64,000 bases of DNA, taken from the NCBI RefSeq assembly GCF_010183535.1, contig NC_071331.1:8556001-8620000 (forward strand), given 5' to 3'. This stretch comes from Caenorhabditis remanei (taxonomy: Eukaryota > Nematoda > Chromadorea > Rhabditida > Rhabditidae). A model generated the notes under the pieces. The model did not search any database. It was given only the letters and a program-made list of their open reading frames with translations, and was not told where the DNA came from. The first letter of the stretch is position 1; every line of letters begins with the position of its first letter. The translations under genes and the position numbers were made by a program. This document shows positions 12,475 to 24,719 of the stretch, one piece after another.

Positions 12475-15400
12475 ATGATCGTCGATTTGGTTCAATCGGT
12501 TTTACAAGGGGAATGGGCCCAAGTTCGCCAGTTGCTATTCAAACACTGGCTTGTTCAAGTTCCACAAGTATTTGAAATAAATGAAGATATACCATGGGAC
12601 AATACGGGTGTTAAGGAGAAGTTGCTTGGTATGTAGTACTGTTATCGTAATGCTCGAATGTTAAGGTATTGAAAAATGTTTTTAGGCCCTTCAGGGCAAT
12701 TATTGTTCTCCCCTATCGTCAGTGCATTTTTGTTAGATGTTCGTAACACAAAAAGTGATTTGGGAGGAATGAACGAAATTGCTGGAGTAGATCCATCGAA
12801 AACAGGCAAAATTTGTGGTCATGTTTTCAAAAACGTAGAGGAGACGTATACCTGTCTGGATTGTGCTACAGATAAAACATGTGTCATGTGTCTTCCATGT
12901 TTCAAAGTATCCATTCACAAATCGCACAAGTATGAGGTAACACGCTCTACATTTTTACACTTTATTCTAGCTATTTATACGTTTTTGAAACACATATCAA
13001 ATTCAGCCTAACACCGTTTTGATTTCTGATTAGTATGTGTTTTACATTCGAGCGTCTGACGTTATTTTAGTTCTATATATTTCAAGATGCGCTCTTCATC
13101 CGGATCAGGTTGCTGTGATTGCGGCGATGTGGAAGCGTGGCTGGAAGGATACGCTTGTGCTAACCACAAAAAGAAAGACGACGATGAAACATTTACCCTA
13201 GCTCCAGAATTGAAAAAACGCAGTGAGCAACTGATTGAAATTATTCTACATTTTGCTCTTTCAATGCTTACACACAATGACGATCTCAAACTACCCGATT
13301 TTTTCGAAAAGTTGGAGATAGAAAGCTCAACTGACAATCAGCAATGCTTAACAGTTTTGTACAAAAATGAAACGCATTCATATGAATCTGTGAGTGAACT
13401 ATTGCGATGATCTTTAATTCAAAGTAAGGTTTCAGGTTCTCAAAGTGTTAGAACTGTACTGCACTAAAGATCAGGCAATGTTTGTTGAAACAATCGTTGA
13501 TCGAGAAGGCCGCAGTGCGGTGAAGCTGGGGAATAAAACTGATTGTACAAGAGCAAAAGATGATCATCATTTACCACTCAGTTTCAAAGTCATGGATACA
13601 TCACTCTTTGCCCTTCAAAATTTTTCTATATCACTTTTAACTTGGCTCAATACCCAGATGGACGTTTTCCGTATGTTGAAAATTGAACACACTATAAAAA
13701 ACTTGAATTTACTGCGCCGCTGCGAGAAATTGTTGGGGAGGTCTTGCTCAATTCAAACTTTCCTTTAAAGAAGAAGTTCTTACAAAAAGTGGTTTTGGAA
13801 GATTCCAAAGATGATGGAGGTGTGAGAAACGAAATTGATGCAAATGAAGGAGCAGAGGTTTTCAATTCAGTAACAACGATTGTTGAACAACAAGAATCGA
13901 CCATCGAAAATTCATCGTTCACAATGCTGGAAAATATTCTTCTGCAGGATACCCAAATATGAACAGCTGGAAGATGTATCTTGCATCAGTTACTCATGAG
14001 AACCGTATTCATGATTTACGATCAGAAAGTTCGCTTTGCTAAAGCTTTCATGAAACACTACAATGAGATTTATGAGGATTTTATCAAAGACGATCACGAA
14101 ATATATGAATCTGTAGTACAATTGTCAGTACAGTTTATGACTGTCCCAAGTTTGGCCAGAAAATTAATAGCAGAAGAAGACGCATTTAGTGTAATCTCAA
14201 AAGCAATTTGTGTGCAGACTGATAAATACACTAAATGTAAGATACTCTTCGACGATCACTGGGAGCTAAAATTAATATTTTCAGTGAATGCTGATGAGAA
14301 AATTGCGAGATTCGACTTCACGAGCCTATCATTCCCAGCTGATTTAAGAAGATCACTTCAAATCGCACGCGATTTAGATTATATTCTGAATTCAGTTCCT
14401 TCCGAAACGGATTGGACCCGAGAGTTAATCGATGGATTTGTTAGTGGGTTTGCTGATTTCTTAGTTTTTTTTCAACGCTTACAAGGAATGGATGAGGTGA
14501 AGCTACAAGCAGTGGAACATCAAAATTGGGAATCCGAGTGGGAAACGGCGTTTCATATTCTTATAAGATTGAAAAATGCAATTTCTCTATCAGTATCGTG
14601 GGCGGAAACGAATGTAAGCAAGTCTTGTACTAGGTTTCATGATATAACTTTTTATAGGAAGAAGTTCACAATCGTGTTCTATTGATGTGTTTGGAATTGA
14701 TGAATAATATGCCACCCGTTTACACAAAGGCTGACGATGATTCAAAAGAAGTTACAATAACTGTTAATGGAGAATCGTGCAAAATTACACATTTTGATGT
14801 ATTGAAATCTGCAACATCAATTCATCAACCGGTGGTTCGAATTATCGCAGGTCTATTCACTGCTCAAAATCGTGCAATGTTTTTGATGAGAAATGAGCGT
14901 GGTAACAAGCTTCAGGAACAGATCAAGACCATTCTAATAACGAACGAAGACACAAATCTCTACGAGTTGAGTCTTAGAGTCCTCGTTCTATGTGCTCAGT
15001 CAAATGCGTCACTATGGAGAAGAAATGGCTTTTCTTTAGAAAATCAAATTCACAACTATTTTTCCCCATTTTGGCGTAGTGAGATGTTTGATCGAGATAT
15101 ATTAATGATGCAAGTTGGAGCTGCTATGACGCCACCATTGAAGTTCATCATTCACTTGCTTCAACGCTTTGGGCTTGATAAATGGGCAACTATCGAATTT
15201 GAACAAGATGAAGCAACTGTTGCACAAATCAAACCTGAATCAGAGGATCTTAGCAAGACCATGGTCACTATCGCTTAAGAATTTTTCCAATGTCTTATTT
15301 TGATTTTATGTGAACGGTACGCCCACGGTGTTGGTAAAACGAATCCTTTCGATAGAGTGAAACGGGAAGTCATTCATATTCTGTGCACTGGCTCTCATAC

Positions 15401-16223
15401 TTTCAGCCAAGTAAGTTGATGATTTTAGCAATTTTTGGAGGGCTCCCATAGGTTCTTAGTTGGTTATTGGTTTAGTATTTCAAATTCTTGTTTGTGTGGC
15501 AGTCGAAAAAAATAGTCGGGAGAAACGATACGTATATTTCCAAAGAATTGGTTTTGCTTTAGATTCAACAGAAGGTATCTAATGATATCAACTCAAAACG
15601 TATTTCACTTCATGATGTCGTTAACCAAGTCGCTGATTTCCGAAATCCGTTGTCAACTTCAGCTGGGCAGTTTCACTGCAAAGAATCTAGTCTTCCTGTT
15701 TACTCCCCTTTTTTCATGCACTATTCGAAAAGTGATCAATTGGCAGCAGAACAAAGTCAAGCTCGTGTACGTGAGAATCTAAACAAGTGAGTTTGATCAT
15801 TTTTTCCGTATAATAACTGTCTTCGCATTCAGAAATATTCGTGCTTGCGCTCCTCCTGTTCTTCCTGATTTCCTCCCATTTTTCGAACAAATACCAATGC
15901 TTTTGAAATCTGGTATCCTGATTCATGTCTTTCGTATTGTGATAGACCGAACTACTCGTAGAAGTCGTTTTTCAAGCGATCGTCTTTTCCATAAGGTTCT
16001 TTATCTAATTGGAATTGCATTAAATGAAGAAGAAAAATGTTCATCATTCGGATTTACCCAGAAAGCTGAAGAAAGCGTTGGTCTATTAGCGTTACTGGAA
16101 GGTCTTATCGGAAAACCTGAATCATCTATTTGTCCGATTCTACTCGAAGTAATTGTTGAAAAGTATAGGAAGCTGTTGAAATTTAACATAGGACCATCCG
16201 AACCGACTCTAGCTGTTGACTAA
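12475..16223 (+). pseudogene. Truncated UBR1-type N-recognin E3 ligase pseudogene
   Basis: UBR1 proteins bind destabilising N-termini through a zinc-binding UBR box and ubiquitinate the substrate with a RING domain. Exons, from splice phase, are 12475-12628, 12686-12936, 13087-13389, 13436-~13660, ~13700-14613, 14658-15410, 15563-15786 and 15833-16223. The UBR box spans exons 2-3 and is complete (CGHVF, YTCLDC, CVMCLPCF, SHKYEM, GCCDCGD, CANH). The middle follows UBR1 (SVQFMTVPSLARKL, LCAQSNASLWRRNGFSL, LYLIGIALNEEEK). Breaks: TGA at 13960-13962 where a Trp is expected, TAA at 15276-15278 with homology continuing in frame, and a frame change near 13650-13700 that is either an indel or an unusual intron. 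It stops before the RING and C-terminal domains, 3 bp short of inverted repeat 1, so any product could not be an E3. Confidence 0.88.
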
Positions 16224-16226
16224 AAA

Positions 16227-18042
16227 AAATATTTCAAATCTTCGCTACGTTCCACACATTGTTTCCTCTATTTACCGACTCACTCTGTGTAGAATGGAAT
16301 CTCCGTCCCCTCAAATTGAAACGGAACAATCTTTGCTCTGCTTCCCGTACATTATATAATTGATCTTTCGATTGCTTCCAGTCGCTTTTCTTTGCATAAC
16401 GTGCATTCTCTCAATGCGCGCAAAAAGATATTTCAATTGAAAACACAACACATTATTTGATCTTTATGTACCCCCCCACTCTCTGTACTTTGCTCTTTGA
16501 GAGATGCAAAAAAAATGTGGACGTGAGAAATCTTCAAAAGTTTTTTGAATGTTTTTGTGCTCCATTTTTTTGATTTCCTGTCCATAAAAGTTTGTGCTTT
16601 GATATCAGGATAATCCAGGTGCAATCCAATGGAATTTCCTGGAAAACGAAACGGAAGTTAAGAATATGTGTGATATTGAAAAAGGAAAGATGTTACGTGA
16701 TCGAAATATTGTGTTTCAGATTTTGACACGTTCTTTTGTTATGATATAGACTTACTGTTTCAGATACTCGTTATGGTCTTTTGGGTCTAAATGTAGTGAT
16801 CTTATGTGAACACGTTTTACCATTTTTGGTACTGTACTTTTTGACATTCGCTTCTGCATGAGTTTGACCGAATTTTGTCAGTGGGAAGGTTTATTCTGTT
16901 GGTTCAAGACAATTTTTTGAGTTTCCAGCCAATGGAATTACAACAGCGCGCGGTTGCAACATATTTTTAAACTGTTTCAGACTGAAATCATTTTCGCTTT
17001 TAATTCGTTTTTTTGCAATTGTTTTAACTTGTAAAAATTTTGTTTGCAATTTATTAACAAAATGAAGAGTAGATAACGACTTTGGCCATCTTTTGAGGAT
17101 CTAATAAAACTAAAAACCACCAATGTTCTGACTTTCTTCGGATCTATTCTAACACAAAAGTCACATAAGTAGTTTACAATGTTTCAAAAAGTTGCCTTGA
17201 GTATATATTTTTTTGAGAAACTATTACATCTTGTATGTATTTCAATTCATAACACACACACGACGGATCATTGGGCATTGTTGAAGCTCTGCTTCAACGT
17301 GTTTCTCGAAACAGTAGCGTACTATTGAAGAAATATCTCTGTCGATCTGCCATAATTTCAGACAACATTTTAAAAGTTTAGAGCGTGGTTTTTATGTTAT
17401 CACGCCCAGTAAAAATTTAAAAAAAAAACCAATGTTCCAACAAGTTGTTGAAACTGTCAGATATAACAACGTTTTAGTACATGCTCGTTTAAGGTTCCAG
17501 TAAAGTCTTTTTTTCAAAATCAAGTCGAACCATGTTTTGAGCCAGCAGACATTCGGGTTTTCGAATTGCTTTTCCTGACAGTACTGACAGTTATGAGAAT
17601 TACTGGATGATAAGATTGAATTAGCTAACCATTTTTCAAAAACTGTATTTCAAGAACCTGTGAAACCGAATTCTGATCAACATTTTTGAGAAACCAACAA
17701 AAGTTATTTTCCCTCATTTTGACTGTTTCAAACTGGAGGTATCAGTTAAAACTAATTTTTTTACAATGCACGGTGCGCGTATAACTTTTTCTATGTACTT
17801 TGAATGAAAAGGTGGAAGCGGTTAATAGTTATTCTCACAGCTTAAAAAATAGCTTTAAAGAATCTATCACATCACATCACTAACTATCACAATACCAACA
17901 AGAAGAGATAATTATACCGAAAATGTCAATGTGTATTTCTGTTGTCTCAAGTTTCCAACTAAGTATCAGTGGATCCGGTAATCAATTTCTCAATCACGAA
18001 ACAGAAAAAAAATTTAAAAGATTATGCCAGTGTGACTTTAGG
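16227..18042. repeat. Inverted repeat 1, right arm (1,816 bp)
   Basis: Reverse complement of 7274-9089. It begins 3 bp after the UBR stop codon and ends exactly where inverted repeat 2 begins (18043). It includes the end of the tandem-repeat unit, copied in inverted orientation. Confidence 0.93.
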
Positions 18043-19000
18043 CACGGACTTGGATGCTGGTCGTTCTGGCACATCCATCGGAGGGATGAAGATTCCGTTC
18101 GCCCCGGATTCAGATGCTTGTCGTTCAGACACATCTGGAGATGGCGCTATACGGGAAGTCCCGAATTTGGAAGCTAGTCGATCAGGCGCATCCAATATAA
18201 GATATGGACTAAAGTCATCTGGTCCCGAGAAAATATTCGATAGTGGTTCCCCTCGAACAGCTAATTCTTTAGCCTTCGATGGTACACCTCGACCGGATAC
18301 CCCTCGGCCAGCCACCGACTTGGTTGCTTGTCGCTCAGGCGCACCCAGAAAAAGGAGAAGACTGCAGTCTCCGGACTCAGGATCAATCATGGATGTTGGT
18401 CGATCTGGCACATCCATTAGAAGGATACTACCGTCCGCCCCGGATTCAGATGCTTGTCGTTCAGGCACATCTGGAGATGGCGCTCAACGGAAAGTCCCGA
18501 ATTTGGAAGCTAGTCGTTCAGGCGCATCCAAAGCTGGGAAATCTCCTCGTGCTCCGGATTCAGATGTTAGTCGTTCAGGCACATCTGGAAACGGATTCAT
18601 CCGGGTAGTCCCTAACTTGGATGCTAATCGCCACGCATCTGTTAACGAGTCTGCACAGTTAGATTCTGATTCTAATGCCCCTCGACAGCGTAATACCGAG
18701 ATAATGGATGACTTGACGAAGCCATCAGGTTCCGCGATCTCTCATGGTGACATAGTACCCCAAGACACTGCTAATCACAGTCCAGGGGTCAGTTATCCAA
18801 TGATGTCTTCTCGCCCTGACAGCGTTGATCATGCGAAAACTCGCTTACCAATCCACCGTGTCCGACAATACCAACCTCGCAAAGCGAAAGCTAAGCTTGC
18901 ACGTTATGTTCACATAACGCAAGCAGCCGGGCCTCAGACCCCCCGGAGTGTTGACAGTCTCCTGGTCCCCGAATCAGGTTCCTGTCCCACTCCAAACTAA
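18043..19000 (+). pseudogene. Copied 3' fragment of retroelement pol (RSG repeats)
   Basis: Opens mid-protein at the inverted-repeat edge and encodes only the Arg-Ser-Gly repeat tail (motifs such as GRSGTS and SRSGAS). It ends with the same stop codon inside the LTR as the parent gene at 29117. No reverse transcriptase remains. An in-frame ATG just upstream (17969) lies in inverted-repeat-1 sequence, so the open frame across the junction is accidental. Confidence 0.85.
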
Positions 19001-19679
19001 AATGTAATTCGTATCACTAAATTATTCTAATTTAGTTTATACTTATTACGTATTTTACTTTCTGTTAATTAACTCCCTTCTTCCCTGTCTCTTTAACCCC
19101 ATTTCAGGCGGAAGTAATATTCCACAATTCAAGTTGCCGCCATTTAGTCGTGTCTGCGTCTCTCCAGTCAAAGGCGCACGCTGTTTCCGACGTCCGCTGG
19201 TCTCGCCACGCGCACACCTGCTAAACGACTGTGACCGTACTCGACCGACTCCCCTCGCTTGGCCTAAAGCCATTAATAATTTAGTTGTTCCTTAGTGTTG
19301 TTTTTCCTCTCTCTCTAAGAGAGTTATTATTGTGTTTTGTAAGAGAAGTTGTTAGAGAGCTTCTTGTAGCCCCTCGAGAGCTCCCGATACGTGTATCGGG
19401 CGCTTGCAGAGTCGCTATTAAGTTCCCTCGATAGCCCTTTTCCCTTTAAATTCTATTTGTATTGTAAAAGGCAGAACCGAATAGGTTTTTAATGCAGTCC
19501 CTCGCGGGACATGCTTTTTCCCTATAATAAATGGTTCTTGTAAATACTTGAATTGTCAGCACATCGGGCACTTCCTTTAAACCCACTGAACCACCTATCG
19601 GAAGTATAATTTGGGCTCATGTTCCCACCCTACTCGGCACATTACCGGCGGCCTTCTGGAGACAGAAGGGGTGGCCACA
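18949..19679 (+). repeat. Third copy of the 731 bp BEL LTR
   Basis: Identical in all compared stretches to the LTRs at 28438-29168 and 50154-50884, here in plus orientation (starts TGTTGACAG, ends GGCCACA). It has an AATAAA near 19526 and a CCCGATAC/GTATCGGG hairpin near 19385. It arrived by segmental duplication, since it is followed by the same flanking DNA (GGAACTGTCAATTTTG) that borders the giant element at 28437. Confidence 0.93.
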
Positions 19680-19921
19680 GGAACTGTCAATTTTGACCGA
19701 CTTTTGATTCATCCAAATGTTTTTTTGATTACGGTTTTCCAAGCAAAATGTTTCTTTCATTTCAGACATTTCAGAAAAATTCCTGAAAAATCAAAAGCTT
19801 TTTTGAAAAAAAATGTGAGTCATTGGTTTTGTGTTCGACCTCGATAAATATTTTCCTGTTGTTCGTATTGTTCGTTCCATTTATATAATCTAGCCCAAAA
19901 ATGGTTATAGTTATAGAAACC

Positions 19922-20402
19922 ATGTTTCTCTTCCTTCTAATTTTCGTTCCTACTGCTGTTATCGGTCAGGATACAACTGTTTCAACTGTTCTGGATCCGC
20001 AATGTGTTGAGGAGTTCCACAAAATTCTAAGCCGCGTAAAGGTGTTTTCTGAATTTCTCAAAACATGAGTACAGTTCTTATTATTTTCAGAACAGAACGG
20101 TGTTCAACAAAGTTTACGATGTTGATTTGAATGAAGAGTGGATGGATCGGAACCTTGCTGAAGAACTAGGAAATAATGTATACCATTCCTTCCCAACCTG
20201 TCCAAGCGCTCAGAGATTCCTATTTTTTTTATTCCAAGAAAAATGGACGATTGATTTTTATCACAGTGAACTGGAATCTTGTTTAGGAATTGGAACTCTC
20301 AAAGAGATCAAAAGAATCTGTAACTCTATTCCAAGACCTCCATCAGATGAAGTTGATTTGAGTCCTTGTAGTAAAATATTTTATTTGCAAGTTTTAAAAT
20401 AA
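19922..20402 (+). CDS. Secreted protein paralogue, C-terminally shortened
   Basis: Exons 19922-20035 and 20091-20402, intron 55 nt, phase 0; 141 residues. Signal peptide MFLFLLIFVPTAVIGQ. An in-frame ATG at 19901 would add seven residues; I chose 19922 because paralogues start there. The protein follows the paralogue at 26456-27062 up to LSPC and then diverges and stops, losing ~50 residues and several cysteines. The Cys normally preceding the intron is Arg. It is duplicated exactly at 27715-28195. It may be a decaying copy, though the frame is open. Confidence 0.72.
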
Positions 20403-20456
20403 ACGTTAACAAATCGAATGTGAACAACTTGGTGCGCTGTTTCTAGCCTTCTTGAT

Positions 20457-21178
20457 GCCGTTTCATTCAGGAGAAGAGTTCTGTGCCTGAACCAGAGCTG
20501 ACCCAAACATTGGTATCACTATTTATGCCGCACCCTGTACCTAATGGATTCGATTTTTCATTTTTGTTTTCTGACAAATTTTTTTTTGCAAGTTTTGTAA
20601 TCCCCTGTTAGATTCCCACAAAAACCCGACGTGGCCACTCCTACATTTCTTAACTTGACTTCCCCCACCTCTTTTTATTGTATTTTATTTTTCGATTTGA
20701 TTGATTGATAACCTTCACGTATCGAGCATGCTTGAATAAACAAAAAATGTTTTCAATGAATTTTATAAGTTCTGTCAGAATTCAGAATATGCGAATTTTT
20801 TTCAGATTCTTCTTCCGTCTTTACATTTTTCAGAATTGTCTTCCGTGCATCACAGATGCATATCAAGCAAAATTTCGATTGTCAAAATTGATTTAAAACT
20901 GATATTCGACAGTTTTCTCAGTCGAAATTTCTTATCAAATGTATCATAATCATCTGAAAAGTACTAATCGGTAGTAGAAAAGTGAAAACAACGCTTAGTG
21001 AGAGAATATGCTCTCTACTTTTCTCATTTGCGGTAAAAATTTTCTGGGGGAGTTGGGTAATTATGGATTGATTCACACATCTATCCAGTTTTCGAATCAT
21101 CAGTTTAAAGACAAAACAACAAACACATTCTTCTGAGATTAAACAATTATTTATTAATCAATTCAACAGTTGGATGCA
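20457..21178. other. Intergenic, no gene recognised
   Basis: AT-rich. Short frames (20705-20896 and 20918-21100) have no support. Probable 3' flanks of the converging neighbours. Confidence 0.5.
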
Positions 21179-21728
21179 CTAATACAAAATTGGAAGTCCC
21201 ATTTCTTTCATTGTTTCGTAAGCCATTTTTTCGAGAATATTATTTAACTTTATGGACTTTTGAGCTTCACCAATGCATTTACAACCAAAAGAATCCTGCG
21301 TTTCCTGGCCTTTTTGTTCATCTTGGCCCTGTTTGCATTTCTCCCAAATTTCATCCTTTATTTCACTAGTGAAACATTCGCGTATTTTCTCCATCAACCA
21401 TTGAAGATTAATCGATATTATTGTCAAGCTTTCTCTATAAACTTTTGTGCTGGAGCAGTTGGATTTCAATGGAAGACAGCCTAGAGCATTGTTAATATCG
21501 GCAAGGAGACTGATGTATTCTGAGGGATATGGGTGAAACGCGGAATCCAATTTTGAGAAAAGGGTGCGGTTCTGTAAATTTTTAAAGTCCAAAAACTGCA
21601 AATATTATAACAACAAAACCCACCTTCACACATCCATTAGATTTTTCGATTTCCTTAATACATTCGGGTGTTAAAGGGGGGTACCCAAATGCAACCAATG
21701 GCAAAAGAAATAGGAAGTAGAAAAGCAT
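21179..21728 (-). CDS. Secreted protein paralogue of 10200-10773
   Basis: Exon 2 is 21179-21571; exon 1 is about 21631-21728, ending with a Cys at a GTGAAG donor; the intron is ~59 nt. The mature part opens NRTLFSKLDSAFHPYPSEY and parallels the gene at 10200-10773 throughout, including the C-terminus GLPILY. The signal peptide begins MLFYFLFLLPLVAFG. The frame through the middle of exon 1 (around 21655) should be verified, because one base there decides whether it is open. Upstream non-coding sequence is also shared with the 10.2 kb gene, so the duplication included the promoter. Confidence 0.7.
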
Positions 21729-22769
21729 GGCTTCTAAATGTATTTCTCTTTTCCACTGGAACTTATATATGTTCTAGAATAATGAAAGAATTCGTCATTT
21801 TGTTTAGAAGACATTCTAAAGGTAATTGTTCTGAAAAAATTTGTCATAACGCAATAATGAAATCAATTCAACTATTTTCCGATTGAAAAATTCGTTTTGT
21901 GTTTCAGGAATGTCATTGATTTGTGGAACGCTGTTTTGTTTGATTGGATAATAATGGCTGACACAAAAATCCGATGAGAGAATCAAGTAGAGAACCTAAA
22001 TCGTGAAAAAAACAGACTGATTTCACAAATGGTAAAAAGTTTGGAAAGTACAAAAACAGGCTAATTATGAAAACCAAAACTTCCAGTTTTGATGGAAATT
22101 TGTTGCTCATAGAAATTCTAAAAGTAAACAGATGAGTTTTATGTCTTTACCAAGACTGGCCCTTATTGGTCACTGGAGTGAAGTTGGTCATAATTTTTCC
22201 TACTCGGTAGTCGTGTTGCAACTTCAGGTCGAACGCTGAAAGCATAATGATTTCAGACTTTTAGTCGGATCTAAGTCACTTTTTGAGTGGAAGATGGAAC
22301 AGTCTTGGTATGAAGTTGGACTTTCGGCATTTTTTACCCGCAAGTGAAAGGAATGGCAACTTTGGATCTGATATTGGTCGGATTTTGATCACAACTTTTT
22401 ATCTGACTGTCGCTGCCCGGAAGTTGGTTGAACCTTGGAGAGATTTAGTAGCGGTCTTGTCCAGAATACGACCAACGTCCGAGCTAAAGCAACCGGGGAT
22501 GATGTAAATGGACTTATGTTAAGATACACCTTTAAAAACTAGGTAAGATCTGTTCCAGAAAATTTAAAACAGAAACATTTCCAAGTTGTACTATTGGAAC
22601 AATCTCTTAGCGTGAATACAGAGTTTTGCTTGACTTTTTTCCATATTTCGATATGTGTTTTCAATGTTTCAAAGCTTCCCATTATTTTAACTTTACTCAG
22701 GCCCCTAGTAAGCCCATGCTATAACTACTCCAACAATAATGCTCATCATTCATTCAAATCACAATAAAA
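21729..22769. other. Intergenic with a dispersed repeat
   Basis: The first ~180 bp matches the 5' flank of the 10.2 kb gene (AGAATAATGAAAGAATTCG). Around 22140-22540 is a diverged repeat related to 23790-24130 (shared GTCCAGAATACGACCAAC). No gene seen. Confidence 0.6.
22140..22540. repeat. Dispersed repeat pair, copy 1
   Basis: Related to 23790-24130. Both contain a GTCCAGAATACGACCAAC core followed by a TAAGATACACC/AAGGCACACC-type stretch. Diverged, no terminal repeats found. Confidence 0.6.
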
Positions 22770-23484
22770 TCAGAAAGAAATCCGTATTTTCTCGATATAA
22801 TGCTTAATTTCTGGTCCATAGCGATTGGCGGATACGTAAATCGACCGAACCAAATTAGTGAAGAGGAGGAATCGAGACGCATCTTTATTATCGCATGTCG
22901 AATGGTTCAAGAACTCCACAACGGCGCATTTTTCATCCAATTCGAAGAAAAAATCTGGAATTTTTTGTTTGTTTCGAAGTTTTTCCGCTGTATTGTTTCA
23001 ATGTTTTTGTTAGAGCAGTACATATATTGATTCAGTTTGCTATAAAAATTTATTCGTTAAATCTTACCATCTACATCACTAGTAGCACATTTCCTCCAAA
23101 CCTCTAGGACTACAAACATCCCTGCACAAGCCTCCAAGTTCTCATTGTAGTAATCCAAAATACACTTCTTTTGATACAAGAATGAACGGAAAATTTGAGA
23201 AATCGGGCAGTGGAGTGGTCCGGAACAAGCAAGAACATACTGAAGCTCTTCGGAGAGTTCATGATTCAACGCGGAGTCGTCACGGGGACTACTTTCAGAG
23301 AATCGGAAAAGGGACTGATTCTGGAATAGTTTTTTGTTGTTCAGGGTTAATATCCTGTGAAAGTTTTACTCACTCTCACACAGCTGTATATTTCATTGAA
23401 CTCATTTATGCAAGCGGGATTGAGAATATAGTCGGTTTGTCCAGAGATTGAAAATGGTAGGAGAAGAAGGGTTAAGAGAAGCAT
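22770..23484 (-). CDS. Secreted Cys-rich protein, three exons
   Basis: Exons 23380-23484, 23068-23320 and 22770-22954 (phases 0 and 1) give 180 residues. Signal peptide MLLLTLLLLPFSISGQ. Exon 1 ends with a Cys at a GTGAGA donor and exon 2 opens NQSLFRF, the same plan as the neighbours. Exon 3 adds a Cys-containing tail (DEKCAVVEFLNHSTC). The gene at 24720-25390 has the same three-exon plan and a matching exon 3. Function unknown; possibly a T20D4.11-like (DUF19) secreted protein. Confidence 0.8.
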
Positions 23485-24719
23485 GGTTTCAGAAATAGAT
23501 TTTTGTCAGGGAGCAGGAGTTTTATAGATGGGTTGAACAATGCATGAATTGTTCATTATTTGTTATTAAATTAATTAAATGAAAATTGCTTCCGGTCTGA
23601 TTGTGAGTCATAGAAATCGGGAATTAAAAAATCAAATTGTTTCGAAATAAAGATACAAATGAATTTTTTCAAACTTTACTAAAATAGTGTTCTGTTTTCA
23701 AATATAAGCTCGGCACAGTTCTTCAAATTGCGGTCCACCGAAATTCCCTTGAAAACTGTCTCTACGGAATGATCATTCTCCCATTTTTACAACTTCAGCC
23801 TACTCGGCCCTAGCGTTTCAACTTTTGGTCGAATTTGGGGCCAACTTGGCTTCAGAGCAAATTTTAATCACATATTAGTCAGAAGACAAAAAAATCTTCT
23901 GTAGCTGATAGCGGCCATCTCTGAAAAGAAGTTGGTCAAAATTTGATTGGACGTTTAAGAGATTTTGACCTCAAGTTTCAATTTGATTGAAGACAAGACA
24001 GAAGCCGTTTGTAAGTGTATCTTGATCGACTTTAGTGACGGTATTGTCCAGAATACGACCAACTTTCGAACTGAAGTTACCGGTGACAATTCAAATGTAT
24101 TTCTCTCAAGGCACACCTTCAAAACTTATGAAAGGTCTGCGAATTCTGAAGTTTTACATTTCTGGAACAGTAGCCGACAAATTTATAAGGGAAAATGTGG
24201 TAAATTATTATGTAGTGGAGCAGTGATACAATATTTTCCACATTTTCCAAGGATGTGAATGTAGTTATATATTTTCTGATTGTCGTATTGTATACAACAG
24301 AATATTTACGAGAGCGTTCAGCAGATGATCGCATTTTCGATATGATACCGAAACCAGAGCTGTGCGAACAATATTTCTATTTTTCGGTGGTTGTTGAAAA
24401 AATTTACAGCAAAAAACATTTCGGTTCAAACTTTTCAAAAAAAATTGGGAAAGTTTTCGAAAATACTGCTCGAAAAATTTTCAAAAATTAAATAACAAAA
24501 GTAGTGATTTTTTGGTTTTCACACTTTTTTAAAGGTTTTGTTCTCAAAAAAAAAAGTTTCTGAATGTCTGTCCTTGAAGTAGTTACAGTTTACATACAAA
24601 TTCGAGATTTTTGGTCAGAAAAAAGTTTTTAAAACCATGTCTATTAGCACCGTCATAACTTGTGATTTTGTTAAAACGAATTAATTTATAATTATCATAT
24701 TTATTAATTATTTTAATCA
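23485..24719. other. Intergenic with dispersed repeat copy 2
   Basis: 23790-24130 is the partner of the repeat at 22140-22540. The rest is AT-rich; open frames here have no splice or domain support. Confidence 0.55.

Larger units (their letters stand above)
18043..20456. repeat. Inverted repeat 2, left arm (2,414 bp)
   Basis: Base n pairs with base 48117-n at 27661-30074. The arm contains the 3' end of the giant retroelement (repeat-rich pol tail and 3' LTR), the DNA flanking its insertion point, and a whole two-exon secreted-protein gene. All compared stretches are identical. The outer edge (18043) falls inside the retroelement; the inner edge (20456) lies 54 bp past the gene's stop codon. 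Confidence 0.93.

Noticed and set aside
17969..19000. 343-codon frame looking like an independent gene
   Set aside because: It starts in inverted-repeat-1 sequence and crosses the 18042/18043 junction into the pol tail; the fusion is accidental.
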